In this document: one piece after another, positions 11,814 to 28,945 of the stretch | Numbering within the stretch: the stretch's first letter is position 1 | Layout: every line of letters begins with the position of its first letter | NCBI RefSeq assembly: GCF_001519075.1 | Contig: NZ_KQ954244.1 | Coordinates: 761,934 to 825,933 of the forward strand | Direction: 5' to 3' | From: Novosphingobium fuchskuhlense | GTDB taxonomy: Bacteria > Pseudomonadota > Alphaproteobacteria > Sphingomonadales > Sphingomonadaceae | Length of the DNA: 64,000 bases | Made by a program: the position numbers and the translations under genes | Notes under the pieces: generated by a model | What the model saw: the letters and a program-made list of their open reading frames with translations, nothing else | Told to the model about the DNA's origin: nothing | The model's database searches: none

Positions 11814-11849
11814 GGGTATCTCCCTTGTTCCATGATACAAAAATGGCAC

Positions 11850-11876
11850 TTGGCACTCTCGGACGGAGAGTGCCAG
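11850..11876 (-). promoter_or_regulatory. CIRCE operator (HrcA repressor site) of groESL
   Basis: Inverted repeat TTGGCACTC - 9 nt - GAGTGCCAG. It matches the CIRCE consensus TTAGCACTC-N9-GAGTGCTAA in 15 of 18 arm positions, with the exact nine-base spacer. It lies immediately downstream of the predicted -10 box, covering the expected transcription start, as expected for HrcA repression released on heat shock. hrcA is not in this window. Confidence 0.93.
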
Positions 11877-11883
11877 CAGGGCG

Positions 11884-11912
11884 CATATGGGTGGGGGGCG
11901 ATGGGAGGTCAA
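11884..11912 (-). promoter_or_regulatory. predicted promoter of groES-groEL
   Basis: On the minus strand: -35 TTGACC (11912-11907), a 17-nt spacer and -10-like CATATG (11889-11884). The CIRCE element starts 8 bp further downstream. The spacing is ideal, the -35 matches five of six, and the -10 is weak. Confidence 0.55.
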
Positions 11913-11931
11913 CCTCCTACGGCCAAGTTTT

Positions 11932-13320
11932 TTAGGCGGGGAGGAGTCCCAGCCGGGCACGGCGGTGCCAGCGCCAGAGGAGCAGCGCGGCGACCACGAT
12001 GAGCCCGACGGCAAGCCCGATCCAAACGCCGAGCCCTTTGAGCGGGGTCATCTGGCTGAGCCAGAGCGCCGTGCCGATACCCGGAACCCAATAGCCGAAC
12101 AGCGCAATTCCCATCGGTACGCGCGTGTCCTGCAGGCCGCGCAGCAAGGCCGCACCGACCGCCTGCGCCCCGTCGAAGATCTGGAACGCGGCGGCGACGA
12201 CCATGTATTGCGTTGCGAGACTGACTAGGCGCGCATTGGCGGGATCGGCGGGATCGATATAGGCGGCGAGAATCAGGTTGGGAAACACCAGCATGAGCGT
12301 CGCCATCGCGGCCATGAAGCCTACGCCGAGCGTTACCGCAACCTGGCCCGAGCGCGTGATCGCGGCGTTGTCGCGTGCACCGTAGGCCAGGCCGACGCGG
12401 ATCGTGGCGGCCTGCGAGACGCCGAACGGAACCTGGAACGTGAACGCGGCGAACTGCAGCGCCACGGTGTGTGCGGCCAGTTCCACCTCGCCGATGCGCC
12501 CCATCAGGAAGGCCGCCCCGTTGAACATGCCGGCCTCGGCGATGATCGTGGCGGTGATCGGCATGCCGATGCGCAGCACATCGACGAAGCGCGTCCAGTC
12601 CGGCCGCCACCAGCGCCCAGCAAACCGGTAGCGGCGCAGGCGCCGGTCGGTACGGATGACGATGGCATACGCGCCGAGCATGAAGACGCTGGTGACGATG
12701 CTGGACAGCGCCGAGCCGGTGAGGCCGAGCGCCGGGGCCCCAAACTTGCCGAAGACAAAGGTGTAGTTGCCCAGCGCGTTGACGCCGACGGCAAGGCCGT
12801 TGATCGCGGTGCCGATATAAGGCCGGCCGAGGGTCGAGACGACCGTGCGCAGAAGCGAGGCGAGGACGGCGGGGACCGAAGCCCACATCAGGACATTGAG
12901 GAACGGGACCGCGAGCGCGATCACTTCCTCGCTCTGGCCGGTCGCGCGCATCACCGGGCCGCCGAGTTGGCAGACGCCCATCGCACCAATGCCGGCGATG
13001 ACGCCGGCCCAGCCCGTCATCCGCACGGTGCGGCGCACTTCGCGCACGGCGTGGCGGCGTGCGCCGATTTCGGCGGCGATGAGCGGGGAAGCCGCGCCGA
13101 CCAGCCCCGAAAGGCTCCAGATCAGGAGCCCGAAGATCGAGACCGCGAGCGAGGACGCCGCGAGCGCCGCTGGGCCGAGCCGCGCGACGAAGATCACGTC
13201 GACCGCGAAAACCGCCATTTGCAGCAGGCTCGCGCCCACGAGCGGCGCGGCGAGGCGCAGCATGGCACGCCATTCATCGATCCAGCGGGTGGGGGGGCTT
13301 TCGAACATGCGGTCGGCCAT
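11932..13320 (-). CDS. MATE family multidrug/Na+(H+) antiporter (NorM-like)
   Basis: 462 residues from ATG 13320 ([10 protein letters not shown]). About twelve membrane segments in two homologous halves, beginning [20 protein letters not shown], which is typical of the MATE fold; inner membrane. Conserved features include [17 protein letters not shown] after TM2 and the second-half equivalent [20 protein letters not shown]. The gene ends about 55 bp from the groES -10 box, so transcription from elsewhere upstream is likely. No clear Shine-Dalgarno sequence precedes 13320. An in-frame start at 13380 exists, so the exact N-terminus is uncertain. The substrate is not predictable. Confidence 0.9.
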   Translation of the reverse strand: MADRMFESPPTRWIDEWRAMLRLAAPLVGASLLQMAVFAVDVIFVARLGPAALAASSLAVSIFGLLIWSLSGLVGAASPLIAAEIGARRHAVREVRRTVRMTGWAGVIAGIGAMGVCQLGGPVMRATGQSEEVIALAVPFLNVLMWASVPAVLASLLRTVVSTLGRPYIGTAINGLAVGVNALGNYTFVFGKFGAPALGLTGSALSSIVTSVFMLGAYAIVIRTDRRLRRYRFAGRWWRPDWTRFVDVLRIGMPITATIIAEAGMFNGAAFLMGRIGEVELAAHTVALQFAAFTFQVPFGVSQAATIRVGLAYGARDNAAITRSGQVAVTLGVGFMAAMATLMLVFPNLILAAYIDPADPANARLVSLATQYMVVAAAFQIFDGAQAVGAALLRGLQDTRVPMGIALFGYWVPGIGTALWLSQMTPLKGLGVWIGLAVGLIVVAALLLWRWHRRARLGLLPA

Positions 13321-13472
13321 AGGGGGAGGGCGGCGACAAGGAAAGGTGCCTCCGGCGGGCAAGGGTTGCCACCCATGCATCCCGTCAGCATTTGCTCCTT
13401 TTGTTCAACGCAATCTTATCGAACGGGCTTTAGAACGCGTTTGTTGATCAGTGCTCCGCAACTTTGGAAAAT

Positions 13473-14153
13473 ATGCGCATGGCAGGATCCCAGCCTCCCT
13501 CTGATCCCGGCTTTGCAGAGACGGGCGTATCTGACGACCTCATCGATCCACGCTTCGTCATGGTTCCTTATGAGGCCGGTTCCATTTCGATCGGCGGCTC
13601 GGGTTGGACAGACCGGCGAACCGGTCTTTCCTTCAAGGTGGAAACTCGTCGCCGCGAAGATGGCGGCGCAGAACATCTGACTGTTTACTCCGACAGAATG
13701 CCGCGATCATTGGTCGTCTCGGCCAAGCTGTATTGCATCGCCAGCGAAATCCATGGCGACAGGACGCATCTGACCGATCAGGTCTCCCGCGCCGAAATGC
13801 TCAAAAGGATAGCGGGTTGGCGGCGTTCGGCAGCTGCGTTCGAACCAGATCGACATTTCGCACGGATCGATCGGCTGGCAAGACTGATTGATGCAACCGG
13901 GCCGGACTTGACTAACCGCGTTCCGCGAGCCGAATTGCTCCATAGATTTGAAAGCCTGCTGGGTGCTGCACCCGAGTGGGAAGCCGCGGAGCGCCTTGTC
14001 GCGGAGCAAGGCGGCGAAGACGGCTTTGTCGCACTGTGCCTCGCAGGTGCGATTGCCTGCCATGTGGACCTATTCGTTCCCGATGAAGGCAGGCCAGCGG
14101 TTAAGCTATACAAGCGTCAGGCGCAGTCAGTGGAGTTTGAGCTGCTGGAGTGA
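13473..14153 (+). CDS. hypothetical protein, lower GC than neighbours
   Basis: 226 residues if started at ATG 13473 (alternatives: TTG 13464, ATG 13479, the last best spaced from GGAAAA). I do not recognise the family. There is no signal peptide or membrane segment. An N-terminal beta-rich part (ISIGGSGWTDRRTGLSFKVE) is followed by a helical, Arg/Leu-rich C-terminal part with two similar stretches (VSRAEMLKRIAGW at about 105 and VPRAELLHRFESL at about 147), which hints at an internal duplication. The base composition is visibly less GC-rich than the flanking genes. It is divergent from the MATE gene. A cytoplasmic role is the only inference. Confidence 0.6.
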   Translation: MRMAGSQPPSDPGFAETGVSDDLIDPRFVMVPYEAGSISIGGSGWTDRRTGLSFKVETRRREDGGAEHLTVYSDRMPRSLVVSAKLYCIASEIHGDRTHLTDQVSRAEMLKRIAGWRRSAAAFEPDRHFARIDRLARLIDATGPDLTNRVPRAELLHRFESLLGAAPEWEAAERLVAEQGGEDGFVALCLAGAIACHVDLFVPDEGRPAVKLYKRQAQSVEFELLE

Positions 14154-14636
14154 ATGCAGTCCTGTTGAGGCCAGTTTCATTAGAGCATTGACAATTAATC
14201 GGTTTTTCGCCCGATGTGGCTATGCCGCTACCGTTCATTTTCATCAGTCTGCGTGCGCCTTCAAGGTGGACTGACGTCAATCTTGGATCCAGCGGGCGCG
14301 TCCGGGTCAAAAGGAAATGGAAGGGTTTGGGGGCTGAAATTTCCCACCGGGTTTGGCGAGTATTGGCCCAGCGGCGAGCTGGAAGGCGATGGTCCGCGCA
14401 ACAGCTGCCTTTGGCAAGAGCGCCTCGACCGCTTCATTCAGAAGCAGCCGGCCGAAACGCGGGCGTCGATACCGCCAGCGCGTCACCCAAGAGCAGTTCC
14501 TGGTCAGCGACCGGTTCTGGAATGCGCTCAAGGCCGCCGGCTGTGCAGGCTGGCGCCCCGCCAGCTTCCAGCGCAGCCATCGGATTCCGGAAGTGTGATA
14601 TGGGCCAGAGTGCGGGCGAGGCGTGCGGCACCAAAC
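14154..14636 (+). other. intergenic region with a probable gene remnant
   Basis: About 480 bp with no intact gene. One stretch on the plus strand (14479-14598) reads like a genuine protein C-terminus (RVTQEQFLVSDRFWNAL, then GWRPASFQRS and a stop). It has no start or ribosome-binding site in frame, and the upstream part makes sense only in other frames. It resembles the xxVSDRFxxALKxAGxxGW ending seen in Imm11/DUF1629-type proteins, but that is a weak resemblance. Most likely this is the tail of a degraded gene. Confidence 0.3.
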
Positions 14637-14664
14637 AAAAAGGGCAGGCCTTGCGGCCCGCCCT
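14637..14664 (-). terminator. rho-independent terminator of rplJ-rplL
   Basis: Stem 14641-14650 / 14655-14664 (AGGGC-A-GGCC / GGCC-C-GCCCT, one A-C mismatch) with a TTGC loop. Five T follow on the minus strand (14641-14637), about 45 bp beyond the rplL stop. Confidence 0.8.
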
Positions 14665-14709
14665 TTCCGTACCGCGGATGCTTCAAGACACCCGCGAAAC
14701 CGGGAAATC

Positions 14710-15087
14710 TTACTTGATCTCGACGGTGCCGCCAGCGGCTTCGATCTTGGCCTTGATGTCCTCGGCCTCGGCCTTGTTGACACCTTCCTTGATCGCCTTC
14801 GGAGCGGCTTCGACGAGCGCCTTGGCTTCGGTCAGGCCGAGTGCGGTGATGGCGCGCACTTCCTTGATGACCTGGATCTTCTTGCCACCGTCGCCGGTCA
14901 GGATGACGTCGAATTCGGTCTTCTCTTCGACCGGAGCAGCGGCTTCGCCGCCACCGGCGGGGGCTGCCACGGCAACAGCAGCAGCGGCGCTGACGCCCCA
15001 TGCTTCTTCGAGGGCCTTGGCGAGGTCAGCGGCTTCGAGAACGGTGAGCTTCGAAAGTTCTGCAACGAGATTGGCGATATCGGCCAT
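14710..15087 (-). CDS. rplL: 50S ribosomal protein bL12 (L7/L12)
   Basis: 125 residues. The N-terminal dimerisation domain ([20 protein letters not shown]) is joined by an Ala/Gly-rich hinge (about residues 35-52, [14 protein letters not shown]) to the C-terminal factor-binding domain ([20 protein letters not shown], then [13 protein letters not shown]). It forms the flexible stalk that recruits translation GTPases. Located 75 bp downstream of rplJ and terminated by a good hairpin. Confidence 0.99.
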   Translation of the reverse strand: MADIANLVAELSKLTVLEAADLAKALEEAWGVSAAAAVAVAAPAGGGEAAAPVEEKTEFDVILTGDGGKKIQVIKEVRAITALGLTEAKALVEAAPKAIKEGVNKAEAEDIKAKIEAAGGTVEIK

Positions 15088-15162
15088 GATGATAACTCCT
15101 CAATGTGGTTTGCCCGAACGGGCGAAAGTTTAGGAAAAACAGGTCTGTGATTGCTGTCGCGC

Positions 15163-15678
15163 TTACGCGGCGTCCTTCTCGGCGTAGGCAGCAAAGACGC
15201 GAGCCAGCTTGGCCGCCGGAGCGGTCGTGAGCTGGGCGATCTTGGTCGCCGGAGCCTGAATGAGGCCGATGAGCTTGGCGCGCATCTCGTCGAGCGAGGG
15301 CATCGTGGCGAGAGCCTTGATACCATCGGCGTTGAGAACGACGCTGCCCATTGCACCGCCAACGATTTCGAGCTTGTCGTTGGTCTTGGCGAAATCGACG
15401 ACGACCTTGGCGGCCGCCACCGGATCCGCCGAGGCGGCGATGCCGGTGGGACCGGTGAAGAGGTCGATCATGCCCTCGTACGCGGTGCCCTTGGCGGCAA
15501 TCTTGGCCAGACTGTTCTTCGCAACCTTGAACGAAGCGCCCGCCTCGCGGACCTTGATGCGCAGGGCGGTGGACTGGGCCACCGTCATGCCGAGGTTGCG
15601 GGTGATGACCACCGCGCCGGCCTCGTTGAACACCTCGGTCAGGAAGGCGACCGATTCGGCTTTCTGCGAACGATCCAT
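15163..15678 (-). CDS. rplJ: 50S ribosomal protein uL10
   Basis: 171 residues from ATG 15678, with AAGGAG six bases upstream. The N-terminus, [13 protein letters not shown], is the usual alphaproteobacterial start. The rRNA-binding NTD ([33 protein letters not shown]) is followed by the C-terminal helix that holds L12 dimers. It forms the stalk base, and with L12 represses its own mRNA through the leader described separately. rplK and rplA are not present next to it. Confidence 0.99.
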   Translation of the reverse strand: MDRSQKAESVAFLTEVFNEAGAVVITRNLGMTVAQSTALRIKVREAGASFKVAKNSLAKIAAKGTAYEGMIDLFTGPTGIAASADPVAAAKVVVDFAKTNDKLEIVGGAMGSVVLNADGIKALATMPSLDEMRAKLIGLIQAPATKIAQLTTAPAAKLARVFAAYAEKDAA

Positions 15679-15841
15679 GCCATACTCCTTCACTTGTCCG
15701 GCCAGAGCAGAGCCCGACCGGACGGCTACGTTTGTCCATGGCACGCAAGGCACCACGGGCGAGTCCGTTGAGAGGGGAAGGAGCGTGCGGAAAACCGCAC
15801 GAATGGCTGGCGTTCCGCATGGGAGCGGACCATCAGGCCGA

Positions 15842-15922
15842 GGGCGCCGAAGCGCCCGAAAACTCTTTTCCCCGTCTAGGCTGGAGATTAAGCAGGAAGC
15901 CTGCACCAGCTGTCTCGGACGG
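15842..15922 (-). ncRNA. ribosomal protein L10 leader RNA
   Basis: In the 5' leader of rplJ, the minus strand from 15922 to 15872 reads CCGUCCGAGACAGCUGGUGC, then AGGCUUCCUGCUUAAUCUCC, then AGCCUAGACGG. This is the conserved core of the L10 leader: a closing CCGUC/GACGG stem, the AGACAGCUGGUGC strand and a central AGG-CUUC-CU hairpin. A second hairpin, GGGCGC-UUCG-GCGCCC (15857-15842), follows. Binding of the L10-L12 complex represses rplJL translation in other bacteria. Confidence 0.8.
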
Positions 15923-15957
15923 ATGAACTGCCGAGCAAGCCCCGCAATTCGACATGG

Positions 15958-15986
15958 CCGTTGGCGGAAATGAAGGGCAGAGTCAA
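15958..15986 (-). promoter_or_regulatory. possible promoter of rplJ-rplL
   Basis: On the minus strand TTGACT (15986-15981) is followed after 17 nt by CAACGG (15963-15958), a poor -10. The location, some 40 bp upstream of the L10 leader core, is right for an rplJL promoter, but the -10 is unconvincing. Confidence 0.35.
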
Positions 15987-16053
15987 GAAAACAGAACTCT
16001 CATGGGCCGTATCGATTGCGCACAGCTTTCAAAGGCCATATGCATAAGCATAA

Positions 16054-16263
16054 ATGCGGAGTTCTTATGGCAAAAAAGAGATTCGGCGTTCAAAGTCTGA
16101 AGATTTTGAAATTATTGAGGAAGAGGGTGGGAAGGTTGGGACCGTCCGGATCAAGCCCAGCGGAATCCTTTGGAAGCCGAAGGGAAAGCATAAGTGGTTG
16201 GGTGTCTCGGTCGAAGAATTCGCGGAATTTGCTGAGAAGAACGGAAAAGAGCAAACGAGGTAA
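16054..16263 (+). CDS. small conserved-looking hypothetical protein; start region carries an A-AAA-AAG slippery heptamer
   Basis: The open frame from ATG 16054 gives 69 residues. The body reads like a compact real protein (GGKVGTVRIKPSGILWKPKG, then WLGVSVEEFAEFAEKNGK). ATG 16054 has no Shine-Dalgarno sequence. ATG 16067, in the -1-related frame, has an ideal GGAG (16058-16061) five bases away and begins MAKK. From 16067, translation must shift at A-AAA-AAG (16072-16078) to enter the long frame, giving MAKKEIRRSKSEDFEIIEE. That is a more natural start than MRSSYGKKEIRR. Either the run of six A has lost one base, or ribosomal or polymerase slippage is used. Function unknown; it lies alone between rplJ and rpoB. 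Confidence 0.55.
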   Translation: MRSSYGKKEIRRSKSEDFEIIEEEGGKVGTVRIKPSGILWKPKGKHKWLGVSVEEFAEFAEKNGKEQTR

Positions 16264-16571
16264 GCGGCCCGGCTTGGCTTTTGCGCTTCAGCCTGCCCGG
16301 CAACCTTGCTGCCGTTGACAAAGTGCCCCGGTCCGCCTAATTGATTGTACTTGCCCACCGCTTCGAGCAAGGCTGTCCCATACGCGGGGGACTGCCAAGG
16401 AAGGAAGCGGTTCGGGTTTCGTCTGACGCGCTGATGCCATTTGCCACCGGGAATCCAGCTGGAATCCATGGGTGGCGTTTGGCGTTACGGCTTCAGGCTC
16501 CACACGCCGCGTGTGGATTTCGCCGGGTGTCCTGCCCGGTACGCAAGTACAGACAAGAGGCTGACCCTTTC
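16264..16571 (+). promoter_or_regulatory. rpoB upstream region with predicted promoter
   Basis: About 308 bp without a gene. A perfect -35 TTGACA lies at 16315-16320, and TAATTG sits 17 nt further on (16338-16343), giving an expected mRNA start near 16350 and a leader of about 220 nt. An open frame runs through this leader into rpoB but starts without a ribosome-binding site. No attenuator-type hairpin with a T-run is obvious. Confidence 0.5.
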
Positions 16572-20750
<4,179 letters not shown>

Positions 20751-20847
20751 CAGTCACAGGCCGGCGCGGCTCTCGCCCGCCGGCCAACCGGCTGATCGCC
20801 CCACGACTGATCGACGTTAAAGTTTCCCTCCAAGTGAGGAATGAAGA

Positions 20848-25128
<4,281 letters not shown>

Positions 25129-25165
25129 TCCCCGGATCGGTTCCGATCTGACCTGACAGTAGAGC

Positions 25166-25200
25166 AAGACCCCGTCGGCCCCGGCCGGCGGGGTCTTTTC
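25166..25200 (+). terminator. rho-independent terminator of rpoB-rpoC
   Basis: A long GC stem, AAGACCCCG-T-CGGC / GCCG-G-CGGGGTCTT, with a small loop around 25180-25183, then TTTT-C. It lies about 40 bp after the rpoC stop. Confidence 0.88.
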
Positions 25201-25320
25201 TGTCATGTCAAGCCGCTACGTAGTTTCCTGAGGGATGTCGGGGGCGCTGCGGCAAGAGCTTGTGCGGTAAGACTGCGCCTGAGGATCCGCATACCCGCGG
25301 TCCGCACCGGAGTTCCCAGA

Positions 25321-27135
25321 ATGCCTGGCAGCGTCATGCTCAGTGACAAGGCGCGCAGCGGCGCGCGGCTTCTCATCGGATTGTTGCTGGCGATTATCGC
25401 GCTGGCCTGCTGCGTGGTCTATGCTATCCGCGCTGACGGGCCGATGACGCAGGACAGCGCACTTCAGGCCGAGATCCTCGCCGACGTGCTGCCGCCGCCG
25501 GCCTTTGTGGTCGAGCCCTATCTCAATGCCTCGCTTATCGTGCATGATCCGAGCCGCGCCGGCCCCTATCTGAACGAACTCAAGGACGAACGGGCAGAGT
25601 TCGAGGCGCGCAAGGCCTACTGGAAGACCGCGCCTGTACCCCCGCTGCTGCGCCAGCCACTGAATGACACGATCGCGGCGGCAGAGCGCTTCTGGCAGGT
25701 GATGGACAGCAAGTTCCTGCCCGCGGTGAACAGCGGCAATCAGGCTGCCATGACCGAGGCGTTCGAGATGAACATTGCGCCGATTTACCGCGTGCAGCGC
25801 GACCAGGTGCGCAGCATCGTCGCGCTCAGCCGAACCTACAGTGCCGAAACCGCGCGACGCAACGCCACGCTAACGGCGCTCTCCCTGGCTGGCTTGGCGG
25901 CGCTGGCCCTTGCCATGCTCGGCCTCATTCTCTGGAGCGCAAGGGCGACCCGCAAGCTGGTGGTCGCGCCGCTGGTGGAAACCGCAGCGGCCATGCAGCG
26001 CATGGCCAACGGTGACACGAGCATAGCCATCGAAGGCACTGACCGCGCCGACGAATTCGGGCAGATGGCGCGCGCGATGCAGGTGTTCCGCGAAGGGGAG
26101 GCTGAGCGGCGCAGGGCCCTCGCCGAACAGGAAACCGTCGTCGAGGCGCTCTCGGCGGGCCTTGCCCGGCTGGCCGCTAAGGATCTCGAGCATCAGCTCG
26201 ATGTGACGTTCCCACCGGCTTACGAGACACTGCGGGACAACTACAATGCCGCAGTCGCCTCGCTGGCCGAAGCGCTGCGGATCGTGCGCATCGGTACGGC
26301 GAGCGTGCAGGGCAGCATTTCGGAAATCGGCGCGGCAGCGCACGATCTGGCACTGCGCAACGAATCCCAGGCTTCGCGGATCGCCGAGACGACCCGCGCC
26401 ATGCATGCCGTCACCGGGATCGTGCAGGACACCGCCACGGGCGCTCAGGCCGTCAGCCAGACGATCGCACAGGCCGACCGCGAGGCCGCCGACGGAGGCG
26501 AAGTCGTGCGCCATGCAATCGAGGCCATGGCCGCGATCGAACATTCCGCGCAGGAAATCGGCCAGATCATCAGCGTGATCGACGGCATCGCGTTCCAGAC
26601 CAACCTTCTGGCACTCAACGCGGGGGTCGAGGCGGCGCGGGCCGGTGAAGCTGGCAAGGGCTTTGCAGTCGTCGCGACAGAAGTCCGCGCGCTGGCTCAG
26701 CGCAGCGCCGATGCAGCACAAAGCATAAAGGCGCTCATCACCACCAGCGGCGAGCAGGTGGGCGCCGGCGTGGACCTTGTGCGCGAGAGCGGGACTCGGC
26801 TCGAGGCGATCGTGCGCCGGATCAGCGAGATCAGCGCGCTGGTTGGCAACATCGCGGGTTCGGCCACGCGTCAGGCGGAAAGCCTGAGCCAGATCAACAC
26901 CGCAATGGACGAGATGGACCGCATGACGCAGCAGAACGCTGCAATGGTCGAGGAATCTTCCGCGGCGACCCGCAGCCTTGCGGCGGAAGCTGTCCGGCTC
27001 AACGAACTGGTCGCGACGTTCCGCACGCGGGATACTGTCAACCGTCCCGCTTCTGTGGCCGCGCCTGACAGCCTGCGGCGCACATCCTCGGTAGAGCCGC
27101 AAACCCAACCGTGGCCACTAGCGATGGCGAGCTGA
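25321..27135 (+). CDS. methyl-accepting chemotaxis protein
   Basis: 604 residues with GGAG nine bases before the start. TM1 is at about 16-37 ([20 protein letters not shown]). A helical periplasmic sensing domain of about 145 residues follows, of the four-helix-bundle type. TM2 is at about 185-206 ([17 protein letters not shown]), then HAMP (about 207-260). The cytoplasmic signalling domain contains the conserved hairpin tip [20 protein letters not shown] at about 420-439. There is no C-terminal CheR-tethering pentapeptide. It relays an unknown ligand to CheA/CheW; no other chemotaxis gene is nearby, so it is an orphan receptor. Confidence 0.95.
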   Translation: MPGSVMLSDKARSGARLLIGLLLAIIALACCVVYAIRADGPMTQDSALQAEILADVLPPPAFVVEPYLNASLIVHDPSRAGPYLNELKDERAEFEARKAYWKTAPVPPLLRQPLNDTIAAAERFWQVMDSKFLPAVNSGNQAAMTEAFEMNIAPIYRVQRDQVRSIVALSRTYSAETARRNATLTALSLAGLAALALAMLGLILWSARATRKLVVAPLVETAAAMQRMANGDTSIAIEGTDRADEFGQMARAMQVFREGEAERRRALAEQETVVEALSAGLARLAAKDLEHQLDVTFPPAYETLRDNYNAAVASLAEALRIVRIGTASVQGSISEIGAAAHDLALRNESQASRIAETTRAMHAVTGIVQDTATGAQAVSQTIAQADREAADGGEVVRHAIEAMAAIEHSAQEIGQIISVIDGIAFQTNLLALNAGVEAARAGEAGKGFAVVATEVRALAQRSADAAQSIKALITTSGEQVGAGVDLVRESGTRLEAIVRRISEISALVGNIAGSATRQAESLSQINTAMDEMDRMTQQNAAMVEESSAATRSLAAEAVRLNELVATFRTRDTVNRPASVAAPDSLRRTSSVEPQTQPWPLAMAS

Positions 27136-27208
27136 CGGCAGGCTGGAGCGATGCTGCAAGGCATGGCCGTTCCGCGCGGACCGCAAAGCGCAGCAGATCA
27201 GCGCATGG

Positions 27209-28852
27209 TCATTGCGGCTTCTTGAGCGCGGCCTCGTTGCGGGCGCGTGCCGCCAGTTCGTCGGGCGAGGGAATCTCTGCGCGCAGATCAGCGATGACGG
27301 CCTCTGCATCCAGCCACATCGGTGCAGCGATTGCCGGATCGTCCACGTTGCCGAACTGCACCAGCGCGACATCGGGCTTTTCGGTGCGGCGTAGCAGGAC
27401 AAACCCCTTGAATCCGCGCGCTTTGGCCAGAAGGGCTGCATTCAGCGTCAAGGCGTCGGGCTGAGTCAGCGGTTCACCGTCAACCGTCATCAGCGTGAAT
27501 TTGGAGTTCTTCAGCGGCTCCTTGAACAGGAAGCGCGGCTTGTCCGTACGCCATACCGACTTGCTCAGCGCCTCGAAGCCGCGAATCCTAGCGTAGGGAA
27601 GGATATAGCTGAACAGCTTCCTGTTGTTGGTGTCCATTTCCAGCATCTGCGCGAGGATAAGGTCGCGGCGCTTCTGCCACATGGCGTCAGCCGTGACGGC
27701 AAGGGCACCGAACAGCTGTTCGGGCTTGGCGCCGCTGCGCAGCATGGTGACGGCCGCAGAGACGGCCCCGAAGGAGGGTGCCATCCATTGCGAACGCGCG
27801 GCAAAGTTGCGCCGGGCATCATCCACCTTGCCGCTGTGGGCCAGTTGCAACGTGCTGGCAAAGTCGAGCAGTTCGATCACGGCCGAGGCATTGTCCGCCG
27901 GTTTGCCGGCTGCGGCTTGTTCGTCGAGCGTGGCTTGCGCGGCGTTCGCGCGCTTTGTCGCTTCATCCCAATGGCCGGCGAGCGCGTGGGCAATGGCGGC
28001 ATAGGCCAGCAGCGCCGGGTTATCACGCTCGGTCGAAAGGGCGCGGGCAAGGGTAATCTGCGCCTCGCGCAGCCGCGCGGCGTCCTCGAAGCGGCCCACT
28101 TCCTCGAGCCGCGCGGCGTACATGCTGTTGTCGCCGGGCACCAAGCGCGAAAGGGCTTGGTAATACGATTCCTCGGCGGGCGAGAGATCGCGATTGAAGG
28201 CCGCAAACGCATTTGCCGCAATCAGCGCGTAGTAGCTGTACGGTGTCTTCGAAAAACTGCGCAGACCGGCTTCGCGGGCGCCCGCCGGATCGCCTGCGCG
28301 CAGCCGGGCATGCCCTTCGATGAGGCCGAACGACAGTCCCGCCGAACGCTCGAAATAGGCATTGCCCGAAAGCCCGGATGACTGCGCCTCGGCCCGGGCC
28401 TTGTCGACATCAGCCAAGGCCGCTGCATAGTTCTTTGCTTCGATCTGGTGGAGCGCCCGGGCGAGGATCAGCGGGATGCGCCGGACCTTGTTGGTCTCCT
28501 CCTTCGGGTCATCGAGCAGGTGGCTGCACGCTTCGACGCCCTTTGCGCCGAACAGTCGCTTGGACGGGTCGGGCGATTCGGGAGTGGGCGCGAAGAGTCC
28601 CAGCAGAGTCACCGCGCCTAGGAACCGGGCGAAGTCTTCCGCCCCTGTCACGTTGTTGGGTTCCCCGTCGCAGCGCAGGTAGTACGATCCGAGGCGCTTC
28701 GCCTCTTCGCGCTCGGCCGCGCGGGCAGCTTCGGCCGTGGCCTTCGCATCCGCCTTGCCGGCGGCGCCGTTCACGTCTGCCGCCTGTGCGAGCGGCGCCT
28801 GCAGCACGAGCGCTGCCAGTGCGGCCGCAGCCGCCATCCCTGTCTTGTTCAC
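27209..28852 (-). CDS. exported hypothetical protein with TPR-like helical repeats
   Basis: 547 residues. A clear signal peptide (AAAAALAALVLQAPLAQA, cleavage about residue 24) is followed by a charged linker and a long alpha-helical body with TPR/Sel1-like spacing (ALHQIEAKNYAAALADVDKA at about 135, GRFEDAARLREAQ, AHALAGHWDEATKRANAAQ). The last 80 residues look globular (FKGFVLLRRTEKPDVALVQF). Two cysteines in the mature N-terminal part (RCDGE, EACSHL) could form a disulfide. It is probably a periplasmic or outer-membrane-associated scaffold; the family is not recognised. Confidence 0.75.
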   Translation of the reverse strand: MNKTGMAAAAALAALVLQAPLAQAADVNGAAGKADAKATAEAARAAEREEAKRLGSYYLRCDGEPNNVTGAEDFARFLGAVTLLGLFAPTPESPDPSKRLFGAKGVEACSHLLDDPKEETNKVRRIPLILARALHQIEAKNYAAALADVDKARAEAQSSGLSGNAYFERSAGLSFGLIEGHARLRAGDPAGAREAGLRSFSKTPYSYYALIAANAFAAFNRDLSPAEESYYQALSRLVPGDNSMYAARLEEVGRFEDAARLREAQITLARALSTERDNPALLAYAAIAHALAGHWDEATKRANAAQATLDEQAAAGKPADNASAVIELLDFASTLQLAHSGKVDDARRNFAARSQWMAPSFGAVSAAVTMLRSGAKPEQLFGALAVTADAMWQKRRDLILAQMLEMDTNNRKLFSYILPYARIRGFEALSKSVWRTDKPRFLFKEPLKNSKFTLMTVDGEPLTQPDALTLNAALLAKARGFKGFVLLRRTEKPDVALVQFGNVDDPAIAAPMWLDAEAVIADLRAEIPSPDELAARARNEAALKKPQ

Positions 28853-28945
28853 CTTGGCCCCCTGTTCCGTCGCCGGACACGGTAAGGGCGCCCACTTGCG
28901 CAGGCAAGCGGCCGAAGCAACCGATCCGGTAGCGGCAGTACCGGC

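Noticed and set aside
11836..12014. N-terminal extension of groES to 12014
   Set aside because: It runs through the promoter and CIRCE operator; the ATG at 11813 has a good ribosome-binding site and matches the GroES family start.
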